This document shows positions 26,585 to 34,755 of a stretch of 64,000 nt of DNA, piece after piece; positions within the stretch are counted from its first letter, which is position 1, and the number at the start of each line of letters is the position of its first letter. The position numbers and the translations under genes are program-made. This stretch comes from Salarchaeum sp. JOR-1 (GTDB lineage: Archaea; Halobacteriota; Halobacteria; Halobacteriales; Halobacteriaceae). The notes beneath the pieces are model-generated. The model made no database searches and was not told the origin of the DNA. It saw nothing but the letters and a program-made list of their open reading frames with translations. The stretch spans positions 1,984,001-2,048,000 of the forward strand of contig NZ_CP042241.1 in NCBI RefSeq assembly GCF_007833275.1, read 5' to 3'.

Positions 26585-27775
26585 ATGGGTATAGAAAACA
26601 ATGGACAGTCCGCCATCGAACGGGGGGTCGCGTTCGCCAAAAGCGGCCCGGGCGGCGCGCTCGTCGTCGGGTTCGGCGCGTTCCTCGTCGTCGACCTCAT
26701 CCTGAAACTCGCCGGCGTCGGCGCCAGCGTCTCCCTCGCGACGGTTCCGGTCGTCAGCGCGATACCGGTCGTCGGCGACCTCTCCGGCGGCATCGGCGGC
26801 GCGATTCCGTTCGGACAGTTCGGTAGCTACGTCTGGAACGGCGTCGTCATCGGCCTCGTCATCGGCCTCGCGAGCATCGGCCTCTCGCTCACGTACAGCA
26901 TCCTCAACTTCGCGAACTTCGCGCACGGCGACTACCTCACCGCGGGCGCGTTCTCCGGCTGGGGGGTCACGTACGTCGTCGCCGGGTTCGGCGGCCTCGA
27001 CCTCGTCAACCTCGTCCTCCTGCGCGCGCCGCCGGGCGACGTGGGCGCGAACCTCTGGCTCTCCCCGCTCGCGGTCGTGCTCGGACTCGTCGTGTCCATC
27101 CTCGCGACGCTCGTGTTCGCGCTCGCCATCGACCGCGTCGTCTACCGCCCCATCCGGGACGCGGACGGCATCTCGCTCCTCATCGCGTCCATCGGTGTCG
27201 CGTTCGCGCTGCGCTACCTCATCAGCCTCGTGTTCGGGAACAGCCGCCGCATCGTCACGTCGACCGAGAACCTCCCGAGCGCCACCATCGGCGGCGTCAT
27301 CGTGAACGCACACGAGGTCGCGCTCATCGTCATCGCCGTCGCGCTCATGCTCGGCCTGCACATCCTGTTACAGCGCACGAAACTCGGGAAGGCGATGCGC
27401 GCGATGGCGGACAACCGCGACCTCGCGCGCGTCACCGGCATCCCGACCGAGCGCGTCATCAGCACGACGTGGATAATCGGCGCCGGCCTCACGGGCGCGG
27501 CGGGCTTCCTGCTCGTGCTCAGCCAGGGCGGCCTCGGGTTCACGACCGGCTGGCGGCTCCTCCTCCTCATCTTCGCCGCCGTCATCATGGGCGGCATCGG
27601 CTCCATCTACGGCGCCATCGCTGGCGGCCTCGTCATCGGGCTCGCCAGCCGGGTGTCGCTGGTGTGGCTGCAGGGCGACTGGTCGGCGTTCGCGCGCCCG
27701 ACCGCGTTCCTGCTGATGATTCTCATCCTCCTGTTCCGCCCGTCCGGCATCTTCAGCGGGGTGAAGACCACATGA
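26585..27775 (+). CDS. livH: Branched-chain amino acid ABC transporter permease LivH
   Basis: 396-residue membrane subunit of a branched-chain amino acid transporter. It is LivH-like: the region TYSILNFANFAHGDYLTAGAF (about residues 103-123) and GKAMRAMADNRDLARVTGIPTERVISTTWIIGAGLTGAAG (about 265-304) are characteristic. An N-terminal hydrophobic segment and an unusual Gly-rich stretch precede the conserved core, making it longer than bacterial LivH. The stop overlaps livM (ATGA). Confidence 0.92.
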   Translation: MGIENNGQSAIERGVAFAKSGPGGALVVGFGAFLVVDLILKLAGVGASVSLATVPVVSAIPVVGDLSGGIGGAIPFGQFGSYVWNGVVIGLVIGLASIGLSLTYSILNFANFAHGDYLTAGAFSGWGVTYVVAGFGGLDLVNLVLLRAPPGDVGANLWLSPLAVVLGLVVSILATLVFALAIDRVVYRPIRDADGISLLIASIGVAFALRYLISLVFGNSRRIVTSTENLPSATIGGVIVNAHEVALIVIAVALMLGLHILLQRTKLGKAMRAMADNRDLARVTGIPTERVISTTWIIGAGLTGAAGFLLVLSQGGLGFTTGWRLLLLIFAAVIMGGIGSIYGAIAGGLVIGLASRVSLVWLQGDWSAFARPTAFLLMILILLFRPSGIFSGVKTT

Positions 27776-29079
27776 GCGAGACCGAAGAACCGAGCCTCCT
27801 CACGCAGGTGGTGCGCAACGACGCGTTCAAGGTCACCGTGCTGTTCGCCGCGATCTGGGCGCTGTTCTACGCGCTCAGCGCGTTCCTCGGCTACCCGACG
27901 TACGGCGTCGTCGCGACTCTCCGCCGGGTGACGTTCCTCGCCGCCGTCTACGCCATCGCCGTGCTCGCGCTGAACATCCAGTGGGGGTACACGGGCCTGT
28001 TCAACATCGGTGTCGCGGGCTTCATGGCGGTCGGCGCGTACACCACCGTCATCCTCTCTGCGAACCCCGGCGGCTCCCCGCCCGGCCTCGGCCTCCCGCT
28101 CCCGGTCGGCGTGCTCGGCGGCATCCTCGCCGCCGTCGTCATCGGACTGGTCGCCGCGCTCCCGGCGTTACGGCTGGACGCTGACTACCTCGCCATCGTC
28201 ACCGTCGCGTTCTCCGAAATCATCCGTCTCACGCTGAACTCGCCCGTCCTCATCGAGATCACGGGCGGTGCGAGCGGGTTCGACAACCTCCCGACGAGCC
28301 CCGTGCAAAGCCTCCTGCTCAGCGACCCCGGGAGCATCATCTCCGAACCGACCGCGATCGGCGCGTTCGTGTTCGGGCTCGGCGAACCGCTCGGCCTCAC
28401 GCGCATCGTGCTGATAAACGTCGTCTACACGGTCGGCGTGCTCGTCGTCCTCCTGCTCGTCTACCTCCTGCTCGAACGCGCCGGGAAGTCTCCGTTCGGG
28501 CGCGTCCTCAAGGCGATTCGGGAAGACGAGGTCGCCGCGCAGTCGCTCGGGAAGAACACGCAGAGCTTCAAGGTGCGCGCGTTCGCGCTCGGCTGCGGAC
28601 TCATGGGGCTCGCCGGAATCCTCTGGTACGCGATGGGGCCGCGCGCCTCCGTCGTCCCCGCGAACTTCCGGCCGGAGCTCACGTTCTACATCTTCATCGC
28701 GCTCATCATCGGGGGCGCCGGTTCGAACACCGGCAGCATCATCGGCGGCGCGGTGTTCGCGAGCCTGCTGTACGAGGCGCCACCGCTGCTCTCCGACGTC
28801 GTCGTGAAGCTGCTCGCGGACTACAACGTCACGCTTCCGAGCGCGCCAGGGAACGTCGTGACGACGGTCGCGAGCGCCGACCCGCTCGCCGTCCTGGCGT
28901 TCCTGCTGGCGAACATCGACACGCTACGCTTCATATTCATGGGCGTCCTGCTCGTCCTGCTCGTGCAGTACAAGCCGGACGGCCTGCTGGGCGACCGCAC
29001 CGAAACCGCGGCCGCCGTCCCGATTTCCGAGGACAGCCGTCCCGCGGGTTCCGACGCGGGAGGTGAGACCGATGAGTGA
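27772..29079 (+). CDS. livM: Branched-chain amino acid ABC transporter permease LivM
   Basis: 435-residue membrane subunit. Typical LivM features are LALNIQWGYTGLFNIGVAGFMAVGAYTTVIL (about residues 60-92), LRLDADYLAIVTVAFSEIIRL and GRVLKAIREDEVAAQSLGKNTQSFKVRAFALG (EAA-like loop, about 243-274). A C-terminal segment around residues 330-400 adds extra hydrophobic helices, and an acidic tail ends the protein. It overlaps livH by 4 bp and livG by 8 bp. Confidence 0.92.
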   Translation: MSETEEPSLLTQVVRNDAFKVTVLFAAIWALFYALSAFLGYPTYGVVATLRRVTFLAAVYAIAVLALNIQWGYTGLFNIGVAGFMAVGAYTTVILSANPGGSPPGLGLPLPVGVLGGILAAVVIGLVAALPALRLDADYLAIVTVAFSEIIRLTLNSPVLIEITGGASGFDNLPTSPVQSLLLSDPGSIISEPTAIGAFVFGLGEPLGLTRIVLINVVYTVGVLVVLLLVYLLLERAGKSPFGRVLKAIREDEVAAQSLGKNTQSFKVRAFALGCGLMGLAGILWYAMGPRASVVPANFRPELTFYIFIALIIGGAGSNTGSIIGGAVFASLLYEAPPLLSDVVVKLLADYNVTLPSAPGNVVTTVASADPLAVLAFLLANIDTLRFIFMGVLLVLLVQYKPDGLLGDRTETAAAVPISEDSRPAGSDAGGETDE

Positions 29080-29950
29080 CGCCGACAACCCCGATATCCC
29101 CGAGACCGACGACGAACTGGACGCGGAGCCCGAGTCGCAGGACTCGCCCGCCGAGAGAGCAGCGAAGACGACGCCGACGAGCCTCCCGCTCCGGGTGAAC
29201 GACCTCCGGAAGGAGTTCGGCGGCATCACCGCCGTGGACGGTGCGACGTTCGCCGTCGAGGAGGGCTCGCTCACCGGTCTCATCGGCCCGAACGGCGCCG
29301 GGAAGTCCACGACGTTCAACTGCATCACGGGCGTTCACGAGCCGACCAGCGGGAGCGTCCACTTCCGTGACGAGGACATAACGGGCGAGCCACCCCACGA
29401 GATCGCCCAGCGCGGTCTCGTGCGGACGTTCCAGATCGCACGGGAACTCGAAGAGATGACCGTCCTCGAAAACATGATGCTCGCGCCGGGCGGACAGTCC
29501 GGCGAGTCCGCGACCCGCTCCGTGCTCCCCGGTCTCCGGTCGGGCGTCGTCGCGGAGGAGGATGCGGTTCGCGAGCGCGCGTGGGAGACGCTCGACTTCT
29601 TCGAAATCGACCACCTCGCCGGGGAACGTGCGGGCAACCTCTCCGGCGGCCAGCGCAAACTCCTCGAACTCGCGCGGGCGCTGATGACCGACCCGGACGT
29701 GATGCTGCTCGACGAACCGTTCGCCGGCGTCAATCCGACACTGGAGGAGAAACTCCTCGACCGCATCCACGAACTCCGGGAGGCGGAGGGACTGACCTTC
29801 CTCCTGGTCGAACACGACATGGATCTCATCATGGAGAACTGCGAGCACGTCATCGTCATGCACCAGGGCCGCGTCCTCGACGAGGGGCCGCCGGAACAGA
29901 TAACGGAGAACGAGGAAGTTATCGAGGCCTACCTCGGAGGGACGGTATGA
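29072..29950 (+). CDS. livG: Branched-chain amino acid ABC transporter ATPase LivG
   Basis: 292-residue ATPase. An acidic 40-residue N-terminal extension precedes the ABC core. Walker A GPNGAGKSTTF is at about residue 73, signature LSGGQRKLLELARAL, Walker B VMLLDEPFAGVNP, switch VEHDMDLI. The GPNGAGKST-FNCITG pattern is LivG-like. ATG 29072 is chosen because it overlaps the livM stop and no closer start exists; the ATG at 29063 would add three residues. Confidence 0.92.
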   Translation: MSDADNPDIPETDDELDAEPESQDSPAERAAKTTPTSLPLRVNDLRKEFGGITAVDGATFAVEEGSLTGLIGPNGAGKSTTFNCITGVHEPTSGSVHFRDEDITGEPPHEIAQRGLVRTFQIARELEEMTVLENMMLAPGGQSGESATRSVLPGLRSGVVAEEDAVRERAWETLDFFEIDHLAGERAGNLSGGQRKLLELARALMTDPDVMLLDEPFAGVNPTLEEKLLDRIHELREAEGLTFLLVEHDMDLIMENCEHVIVMHQGRVLDEGPPEQITENEEVIEAYLGGTV

Positions 29951-30693
29951 CCGACGCCGCGACGGACGCCCGGCTCCCCGAGGACGAGGCTGGCCTGCTC
30001 TCCGTGCGCTCGCTGGACGCGGGCTACGGCGACCTCCAAGTGCTCTCCGACGTGGATTTGGACGTGCGGGACGGCGAGTACGTCACCATCGTCGGCCCGA
30101 ACGGCGCGGGGAAATCGACCGTGATGAAGTCCGTATTCGGCCTCACCACCTACATGGACGGCAGCATCACGTTCGCCGACACCGAAATCCACGGCTGGAA
30201 CCCCGAGGACATCATCCACGAGAGCCTCGGGTACGTCCCCCAGAACGAGAACGTGTTCGCGGGCCTGAGCGTGCGCGAGAACCTCGAGATGGGCGCGTAC
30301 ATCCTCGACGAAGTCCCCGAAGACCGTCTGCGGGACGTGTTCGACCGGTTCCCAATCCTCGAAGAACGCCAGGAGCAGACCGCGGGCTCGCTCTCCGGCG
30401 GCCAACAGCAGATGCTCGCGATGGGGCGCGCGCTCATGCTCGACCCCGACCTCTTGATGCTGGACGAACCCTCGGCGGGCCTCGCGCCCGACCTCGTGGA
30501 GGACATGTTCGACCGCATCGACCGCATCAACGACGACGGCACGTCCATCCTGATGGTCGAGCAGAACGCGAAGGAGGCGCTGCGGCGCTGCGACCGCGGG
30601 TACGTACTCGTACAGGGCGAGAACCGCTACATGGACGACGGCGACACGCTGCTCGGCGACGAGGAGGTCCGCAAGGACTTCCTCGGCGGCTAG
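29947..30693 (+). CDS. livF: Branched-chain amino acid ABC transporter ATPase LivF
   Basis: 248-residue ATPase. Walker A is GPNGAGKSTVMK (about residue 51), LivF-typical LGYVPQNENVFAGLSVRENLEMGAY, signature LSGGQQQMLAMGRALM, Walker B LLMLDEPSAGLAP, switch VEQNAKEAL. It overlaps livG by 4 bp and closes the operon, followed by a bidirectional terminator. Confidence 0.93.
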   Translation: MTDAATDARLPEDEAGLLSVRSLDAGYGDLQVLSDVDLDVRDGEYVTIVGPNGAGKSTVMKSVFGLTTYMDGSITFADTEIHGWNPEDIIHESLGYVPQNENVFAGLSVRENLEMGAYILDEVPEDRLRDVFDRFPILEERQEQTAGSLSGGQQQMLAMGRALMLDPDLLMLDEPSAGLAPDLVEDMFDRIDRINDDGTSILMVEQNAKEALRRCDRGYVLVQGENRYMDDGDTLLGDEEVRKDFLGG

Positions 30694-30702
30694 ACTGCTC
30701 GA

Positions 30703-30752
30703 CTTTTTTCGTCGCGCCTCGCGTCGCTGCGCTCCGAGTAGGTCGAAAAAAG
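30703..30752. terminator. Bidirectional terminator between livF and the binding protein
   Basis: CTTTTTTCG and CGAAAAAAG are perfect 9-bp arms with a GC-rich 32-base loop. Each strand has a T-run after a GC-rich segment. It lies between convergent genes. Confidence 0.7.
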
Positions 30753-30772
30753 AAAAGCGAGTGTCGGTCAGT

Positions 30773-32056
30773 TCAGGCGGTGTAGCTGATCTGGTCGATG
30801 GTGCGGATGCCGCCGCCGGCCTCGAAGCCGAAGTACTCGTAGGTCGCGGCCTTCAGGTCGCCGTTCTCGTCGAAGTCGACCGCGCTGGACGCGCCCTTGT
30901 ACTGGATTTCGGTTCCCTCCGCGGCCATCGTGAGACCGTCAGCGAGCGTGCTCGGCGTGACCTCTTGACCGCCGGGGTTGGCGACCGCCTGCATCTCCTG
31001 AGCGATGGCTGCGCCGCTGTTTTCGCCCGCAGCGGCGTTGGCGAGCAGGCAGACGGCGGTCGCGTCGAACGCCTGCGACGTGAACACGCCGGGCTCGTTC
31101 CCGAACTCCTGTGTGAACTGTTCGGTGAAGTACTGCTTGCCGGGGCCGGCCGCGAGCGGCGCGGTACCGGTGACGTTGGACATGTCGTTGCCGACGTCCG
31201 CGGGGAGGCTCGCAGACCGGAGGCCGTCCGTGACGAGGATCGGGATGTCCGAGTTGAAGTCCGAGTAGAAGTCCCGGAACAGCTGTTTGCCGCTCTCGGG
31301 GTAGCCGATGACGACTATCACGCCGGGGTCGTCGGAGAGCGCCTGCTGGAGGCGTGACGTGTACGAGGACTGGGCTTTCGGGTACGACACCTGCTGGAGG
31401 ATTTCGCCGCCGTCGTCCCTGAACGCGGTCGCGAAGCTCTGGGAGAGCAGTTGCCCGTAGGAGTTGTTGACGTACAGCGTCGCGGCCGTGGAGGCGTCGA
31501 GCCGTTCGGTCGCGACCTGCGCGAGGACTTCGCCCTGCAGCGCGTCCGTCGGCGGCGTCCGGTAGATGAGGCCGTTGTCCTGTAGGTCGGTGATTGCGGG
31601 TGACGTGCTCGCTGGCGAACAGCCGACCATCCCGGAGGGGATGAAGACGTTCTTCGCGACGGCGAGCGTCACTTCGGAGGACGCCGCGCCTGTGACCGCG
31701 GGATATCCGGAGTTACGGAGTGTCTGTGCGGCGGACTGCGCGGCGTTCGGGTCGGTCTGCGTGTCCTGTTCGGAGAAGTCGAGCGTGAAGTCCGTCTCGC
31801 CTTCGAGGAGGATGCGCGGGAGGATGGCGCCGTTGTTGATGGGGACGCCGAGATCCGCGAGTCCGCCCGTCGTCGGGAGGAGCACGCCCTGCTTGAGGGT
31901 GCGCGCGCTGGACGCGGTCGTCGTCGCCTGTGTGGTGTCGCCACCGCCGGTGGTGGTGTCGTCGCCCCCGCCGTTGCTCGAACAGCCGGCGAGACCGACG
32001 ATGCCTGCCGCCCCGACGCCACGAATCACGTCCCGTCTATTGACATAGGATGGCAT
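30773..32056 (-). CDS. Substrate-binding lipoprotein for branched-chain amino acid transporter
   Basis: 427-residue LivJ/LivK-like binding protein. It begins with a Tat signal (NRRDVIRGVGAAGIVGL) and lipobox LAGC, Cys25, followed by a Gly/Thr-rich linker. The core (LKQGVLLPTTGGLADLGVPINNGAILPRIL, VTGAASSEVTLAVAK, ATLYVNNSYGQLLSQSFATAF) is the type I periplasmic-binding fold of the Leu/Ile/Val family. It is convergent to the permease/ATPase operon rather than part of it, so its expression can be set separately; pairing with livHMGF is inferred from proximity. Confidence 0.9.
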   Translation of the reverse strand: MPSYVNRRDVIRGVGAAGIVGLAGCSSNGGGDDTTTGGGDTTQATTTASSARTLKQGVLLPTTGGLADLGVPINNGAILPRILLEGETDFTLDFSEQDTQTDPNAAQSAAQTLRNSGYPAVTGAASSEVTLAVAKNVFIPSGMVGCSPASTSPAITDLQDNGLIYRTPPTDALQGEVLAQVATERLDASTAATLYVNNSYGQLLSQSFATAFRDDGGEILQQVSYPKAQSSYTSRLQQALSDDPGVIVVIGYPESGKQLFRDFYSDFNSDIPILVTDGLRSASLPADVGNDMSNVTGTAPLAAGPGKQYFTEQFTQEFGNEPGVFTSQAFDATAVCLLANAAAGENSGAAIAQEMQAVANPGGQEVTPSTLADGLTMAAEGTEIQYKGASSAVDFDENGDLKAATYEYFGFEAGGGIRTIDQISYTA

Positions 32057-32146
32057 ACCTCAAGGTTTGGCTACCACCACATAAATCTGTTCCGAGAGTT
32101 TTGGCAGAATTTGCCCGTCAACGGGCCAAAGCGGGCTGGAACGCCG

Positions 32147-32950
32147 CTATCGGTTCCGGCTGAACCACTCGGCCGCGTAGTCGACGAGCGCGCGCTGGTC
32201 GAGCAGTTTCGCGTCCGCTGCGCCCACGCGTCCCCTCTCGACGCCCACGTCGTCCTCGAACGCCGCGCCCACGACCGGGAAGTCGTCCGTCGTCCGCTCG
32301 ACATCCGCGAACTCGACCCACTCGCGCTCGCCGTCCACCAGTAGTGGTCCCTCCTCGACGGTTTCGTCCCGCTCGTACTCCGCGCGGGTCTCCGCGAGGT
32401 GGAGCGAGGTGTTCGTCTCGTGGTCGGTTCCGAGCATGAGGACGAGTCCGTCCCGGTCGTAGACGGCGGAGAGCGGCGATTTCTCGCCGAGTCCGCGGTC
32501 GAGTTCGTGACCCGCCACGATGGCGTCGGCGTCCGCGCCCCACGCCGCGAAGGAGTACTGGAGATGGTCGCTCCGCACCGTGTCCGGGTATGTTCGGAAG
32601 CACTCCGGAACCGCCCCGACGCCGCGCGAGGGGGTGGCGTCGGGTCGGAACGCCGGCATCGACTCCCGAACCGCTGGGAGCCACGCGTCCGGAATCGGCG
32701 GGTTCTGCCAGACCGATGGCGTGCAGAGGTGGCTCGTGTGCGTCGGCACCACAATCGTCCCCGACTCGGTGACGGCGTCCCGGAGCGCCCCGACGACGCC
32801 CTGCGCGCCACCGGGCACCCAGCCCAGGCTCGACATCGACGAGTGGACGATGACGGTTTCACCCGCCACCTCGAGGTCGCGGAGGTCGCTCGCGAGTCGC
32901 GCCGGCGTCACCGGCTCGTCGACCGCCGCAACCGCGTCTCCTTCGCTCAT
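32147..32950 (-). CDS. AAC(3)-family N-acetyltransferase
   Basis: 267-residue member of the aminoglycoside 3-N-acetyltransferase/YokD fold, using acetyl-CoA; the natural substrate in a haloarchaeon is unknown and antibiotic resistance should not be assumed. Signatures are GETVIVHSSMSSLGWVPGGAQGVVGAL (residues about 30-57), TIVVPTHTSHLCTPSVWQNPPIPD and GLVLMLGTDHETNTSLHLAE. ATG 32950 is preferred because a minus-strand TATA-like CTTATGCC lies about 26 bp upstream; the ATG at 33004 would read through it. Confidence 0.85.
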   Translation of the reverse strand: MSEGDAVAAVDEPVTPARLASDLRDLEVAGETVIVHSSMSSLGWVPGGAQGVVGALRDAVTESGTIVVPTHTSHLCTPSVWQNPPIPDAWLPAVRESMPAFRPDATPSRGVGAVPECFRTYPDTVRSDHLQYSFAAWGADADAIVAGHELDRGLGEKSPLSAVYDRDGLVLMLGTDHETNTSLHLAETRAEYERDETVEEGPLLVDGEREWVEFADVERTTDDFPVVGAAFEDDVGVERGRVGAADAKLLDQRALVDYAAEWFSRNR

Positions 32951-33109
32951 ACCACCACACGGCGGCACGGCCGGCATAAGTCTTCTCGGAGACGGCGCAC
33001 TCACTGAAAGAACTGGCAGGAGCCAAATAAACGGATGGCGATAGCGGGCGTCACAACCGCGGGAGCGCCCGGCAGGGCGCGACCACGCTGGGTTGGGACA
33101 TTAAAGGGG

Positions 33110-33136
33110 TTTTTCGGGCGCTCCGCGCCCGAAAAA
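33110..33136 (-). terminator. Hairpin terminator after the PAN gene
   Basis: TTTTTCGGGCGC and GCGCCCGAAAAA pair perfectly (12 bp) around a TCC loop, just after the PAN stop on the minus strand. It ends in a T-run in both directions. Confidence 0.75.
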
Positions 33137-33141
33137 GGCTT

Positions 33142-34353
33142 TCAGGCGAACGTACGGGAGACGTCCGGTTCTTCGGTGTCGTTGGTGAGTTTGTCGTAGG
33201 CGTTCCGGAAGTCGTTCATGCTGACTTCGTCGCGGTCGTCGCGGATGGCGAACATGCCGGCTTCGGTGCAGATGGCTTTCACGTCCGCGCCGGAGGATCC
33301 GTCGGTCTCCTCGGCGAGTTCGGTGAAGTCCACGTCGTCGGCGAGATTCATGCCGCGCGTGTGAATCTGGAAGATCTTCTCGCGGCCCTCCTCGTCGGGG
33401 TGCGGGACTTCGATGAGGCGGTCGAACCGGCCGGGGCGCAGGATGGCGCGGTCGAGCATGTCGAAGCGGTTGGTCGCCGCGATGATGCGGATGTCGCCGC
33501 GCTCCGAGAAGCCGTCCATCTCGGAGAGCAACTGCATCATCGTCCGCTGGACTTCGGCGTCACCACTGGTCTTCGAGTCCGTGCGCTTCGAAGCGATAGC
33601 GTCGATCTCGTCGATGAAGACGACGGCTGGCTCGTGGTCGCGCGCGACCTGGAAGAGGTCGCGGACGAGTTTCGCGCCCTCGCCGATGAACTTGTGAACG
33701 AGTTCGCTGCCGGCCATCTTGATGAACGTCGCGTCGGTCTGGGCGGCGACGGCTTTCGCCATCATCGTCTTCCCCGTTCCGGGCGGGCCGTGGAGGAGCA
33801 CGCCGCTCGGCGGGTCGATTCCGACGGTGTCGAAGATGTCGGGGTTCTCCATCGGGAGCTCGACGGTCTCCCGGACTTCCTGCAGTTGGTCGTGGAGGCC
33901 GCCGATGTCCTCGTAGCCCACGTCGGGGGACTCGTCCACCTGCATCACGCGGGCGCGAACGTCGGCCTCGTCGTCGAGGCGTTGGACGACGGAGAGGCTG
34001 TTGTTCACGGCGACGCGCGCGCCGGGTTCGAGGTCTTCGCGGAGTTCCTCCGTCACTTCGGTGAGGGCTTCCTGGTTGTTCCCGTGCTGTTTGATGATGG
34101 CGCCGTTGTCGTTGAGTTCCTGGACGGTGGCGACGAACAGCGGGGACTGCTTGAGCTTCTTGTTCTCGTGGTTGAGGCGTTCGAGTTTCTGCTGGTACTT
34201 GTTGTTCTCCGCGTTCGCGTCGAGCAACTCGTCTCGCATCTCCTCGTTCTGCTCCTCGATGACGTCGAGGCGCTCCTGCAGGGCGTCGATTTTCTCCTGC
34301 TTGGACGCGCCGTCGTCGTACGGGAGGTCGACGTCGTCGACGGTGTCAGTCAT
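33142..34353 (-). CDS. panA: Proteasome-activating nucleotidase PAN
   Basis: 403-residue AAA+ ATPase that unfolds and feeds substrates into the archaeal 20S proteasome. An N-terminal coiled coil (residues about 10-70) precedes the OB domain. Walker A is GPPGTGKTMMAKA, Walker B AVVFIDEIDAIASKRTD, sensor IIAATNRFD and the second-region arginine-rich LRPGRFDR. The C-terminal residues are DVSRTFA, not the hydrophobic HbYX motif usual in PAN; the tail should be checked. ATG 34353 is chosen; a GTG at 34356 is adjacent. A TATA-like CATTTAGG on the minus strand lies about 26 bp upstream. It is divergent from a winged-helix gene, sharing an inverted repeat. Confidence 0.95.
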   Translation of the reverse strand: MTDTVDDVDLPYDDGASKQEKIDALQERLDVIEEQNEEMRDELLDANAENNKYQQKLERLNHENKKLKQSPLFVATVQELNDNGAIIKQHGNNQEALTEVTEELREDLEPGARVAVNNSLSVVQRLDDEADVRARVMQVDESPDVGYEDIGGLHDQLQEVRETVELPMENPDIFDTVGIDPPSGVLLHGPPGTGKTMMAKAVAAQTDATFIKMAGSELVHKFIGEGAKLVRDLFQVARDHEPAVVFIDEIDAIASKRTDSKTSGDAEVQRTMMQLLSEMDGFSERGDIRIIAATNRFDMLDRAILRPGRFDRLIEVPHPDEEGREKIFQIHTRGMNLADDVDFTELAEETDGSSGADVKAICTEAGMFAIRDDRDEVSMNDFRNAYDKLTNDTEEPDVSRTFA

Positions 34354-34401
34354 CACCAGTGTTAGGGCGGCGGTTCCTAAATGAGTTCGGGTGACAGTGA
34401 T

Positions 34402-34416
34402 ATTACCATAAGTAAT
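34402..34416. promoter_or_regulatory. Inverted repeat in the PAN/HTH divergent promoter region
   Basis: ATTAC-CATAA-GTAAT, a perfect 5-bp inverted repeat in an unusually AT-rich 45-bp stretch. It is about 20 bp upstream of the TATA-like box (TTATTATC, about 34432) for the HTH gene and just upstream of the PAN TATA. An operator is plausible. Confidence 0.4.
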
Positions 34417-34464
34417 TAGATAGAACCGAAGTTATTATCTTCCGGTATGCTGTAGGCGGTGGTG

Positions 34465-34713
34465 ATGAGCGCCATTCAGTCCGCCGAAGCCGACACCCTC
34501 GAACGCGTCCGCGACCTCCCGCCCAGCGCGAAACTCGTCGCGAAAGTCCTGGAGTACGAGGACACCCTCACCCAGAGCGAGATAGCCGACGAAACCCTCC
34601 TCCCCGCGCGCACCGTCCGCTACGCGCTCACCCGCCTCGAAGACGAGGGCCTCGTCGACTCCCGCTTCTCCTTCACCGACGCCCGGAAACGCCTCTACAG
34701 CCTCGACGTCTGA
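34465..34713 (+). CDS. Small winged-helix (MarR-like) regulator upstream of mre11
   Basis: 82 residues that are essentially one winged helix: SAKLVAKVLEYEDTLTQSEIADETLLPARTVRYALTRLEDEGLVDSRFSFTDARKRLYSLDV, with a clear HTH at about residues 37-58. ATG 34465 is chosen over two upstream GTGs. A small HTH protein here appears to be conserved next to mre11 in haloarchaea by recollection. It may regulate itself, PAN or the mre11-rad50 genes through the nearby inverted repeat. Confidence 0.8.
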   Translation: MSAIQSAEADTLERVRDLPPSAKLVAKVLEYEDTLTQSEIADETLLPARTVRYALTRLEDEGLVDSRFSFTDARKRLYSLDV

Positions 34714-34755
34714 GCGCCGAACCTTTATCCGCGAACGCCGGAGTAGGGAGTGACA

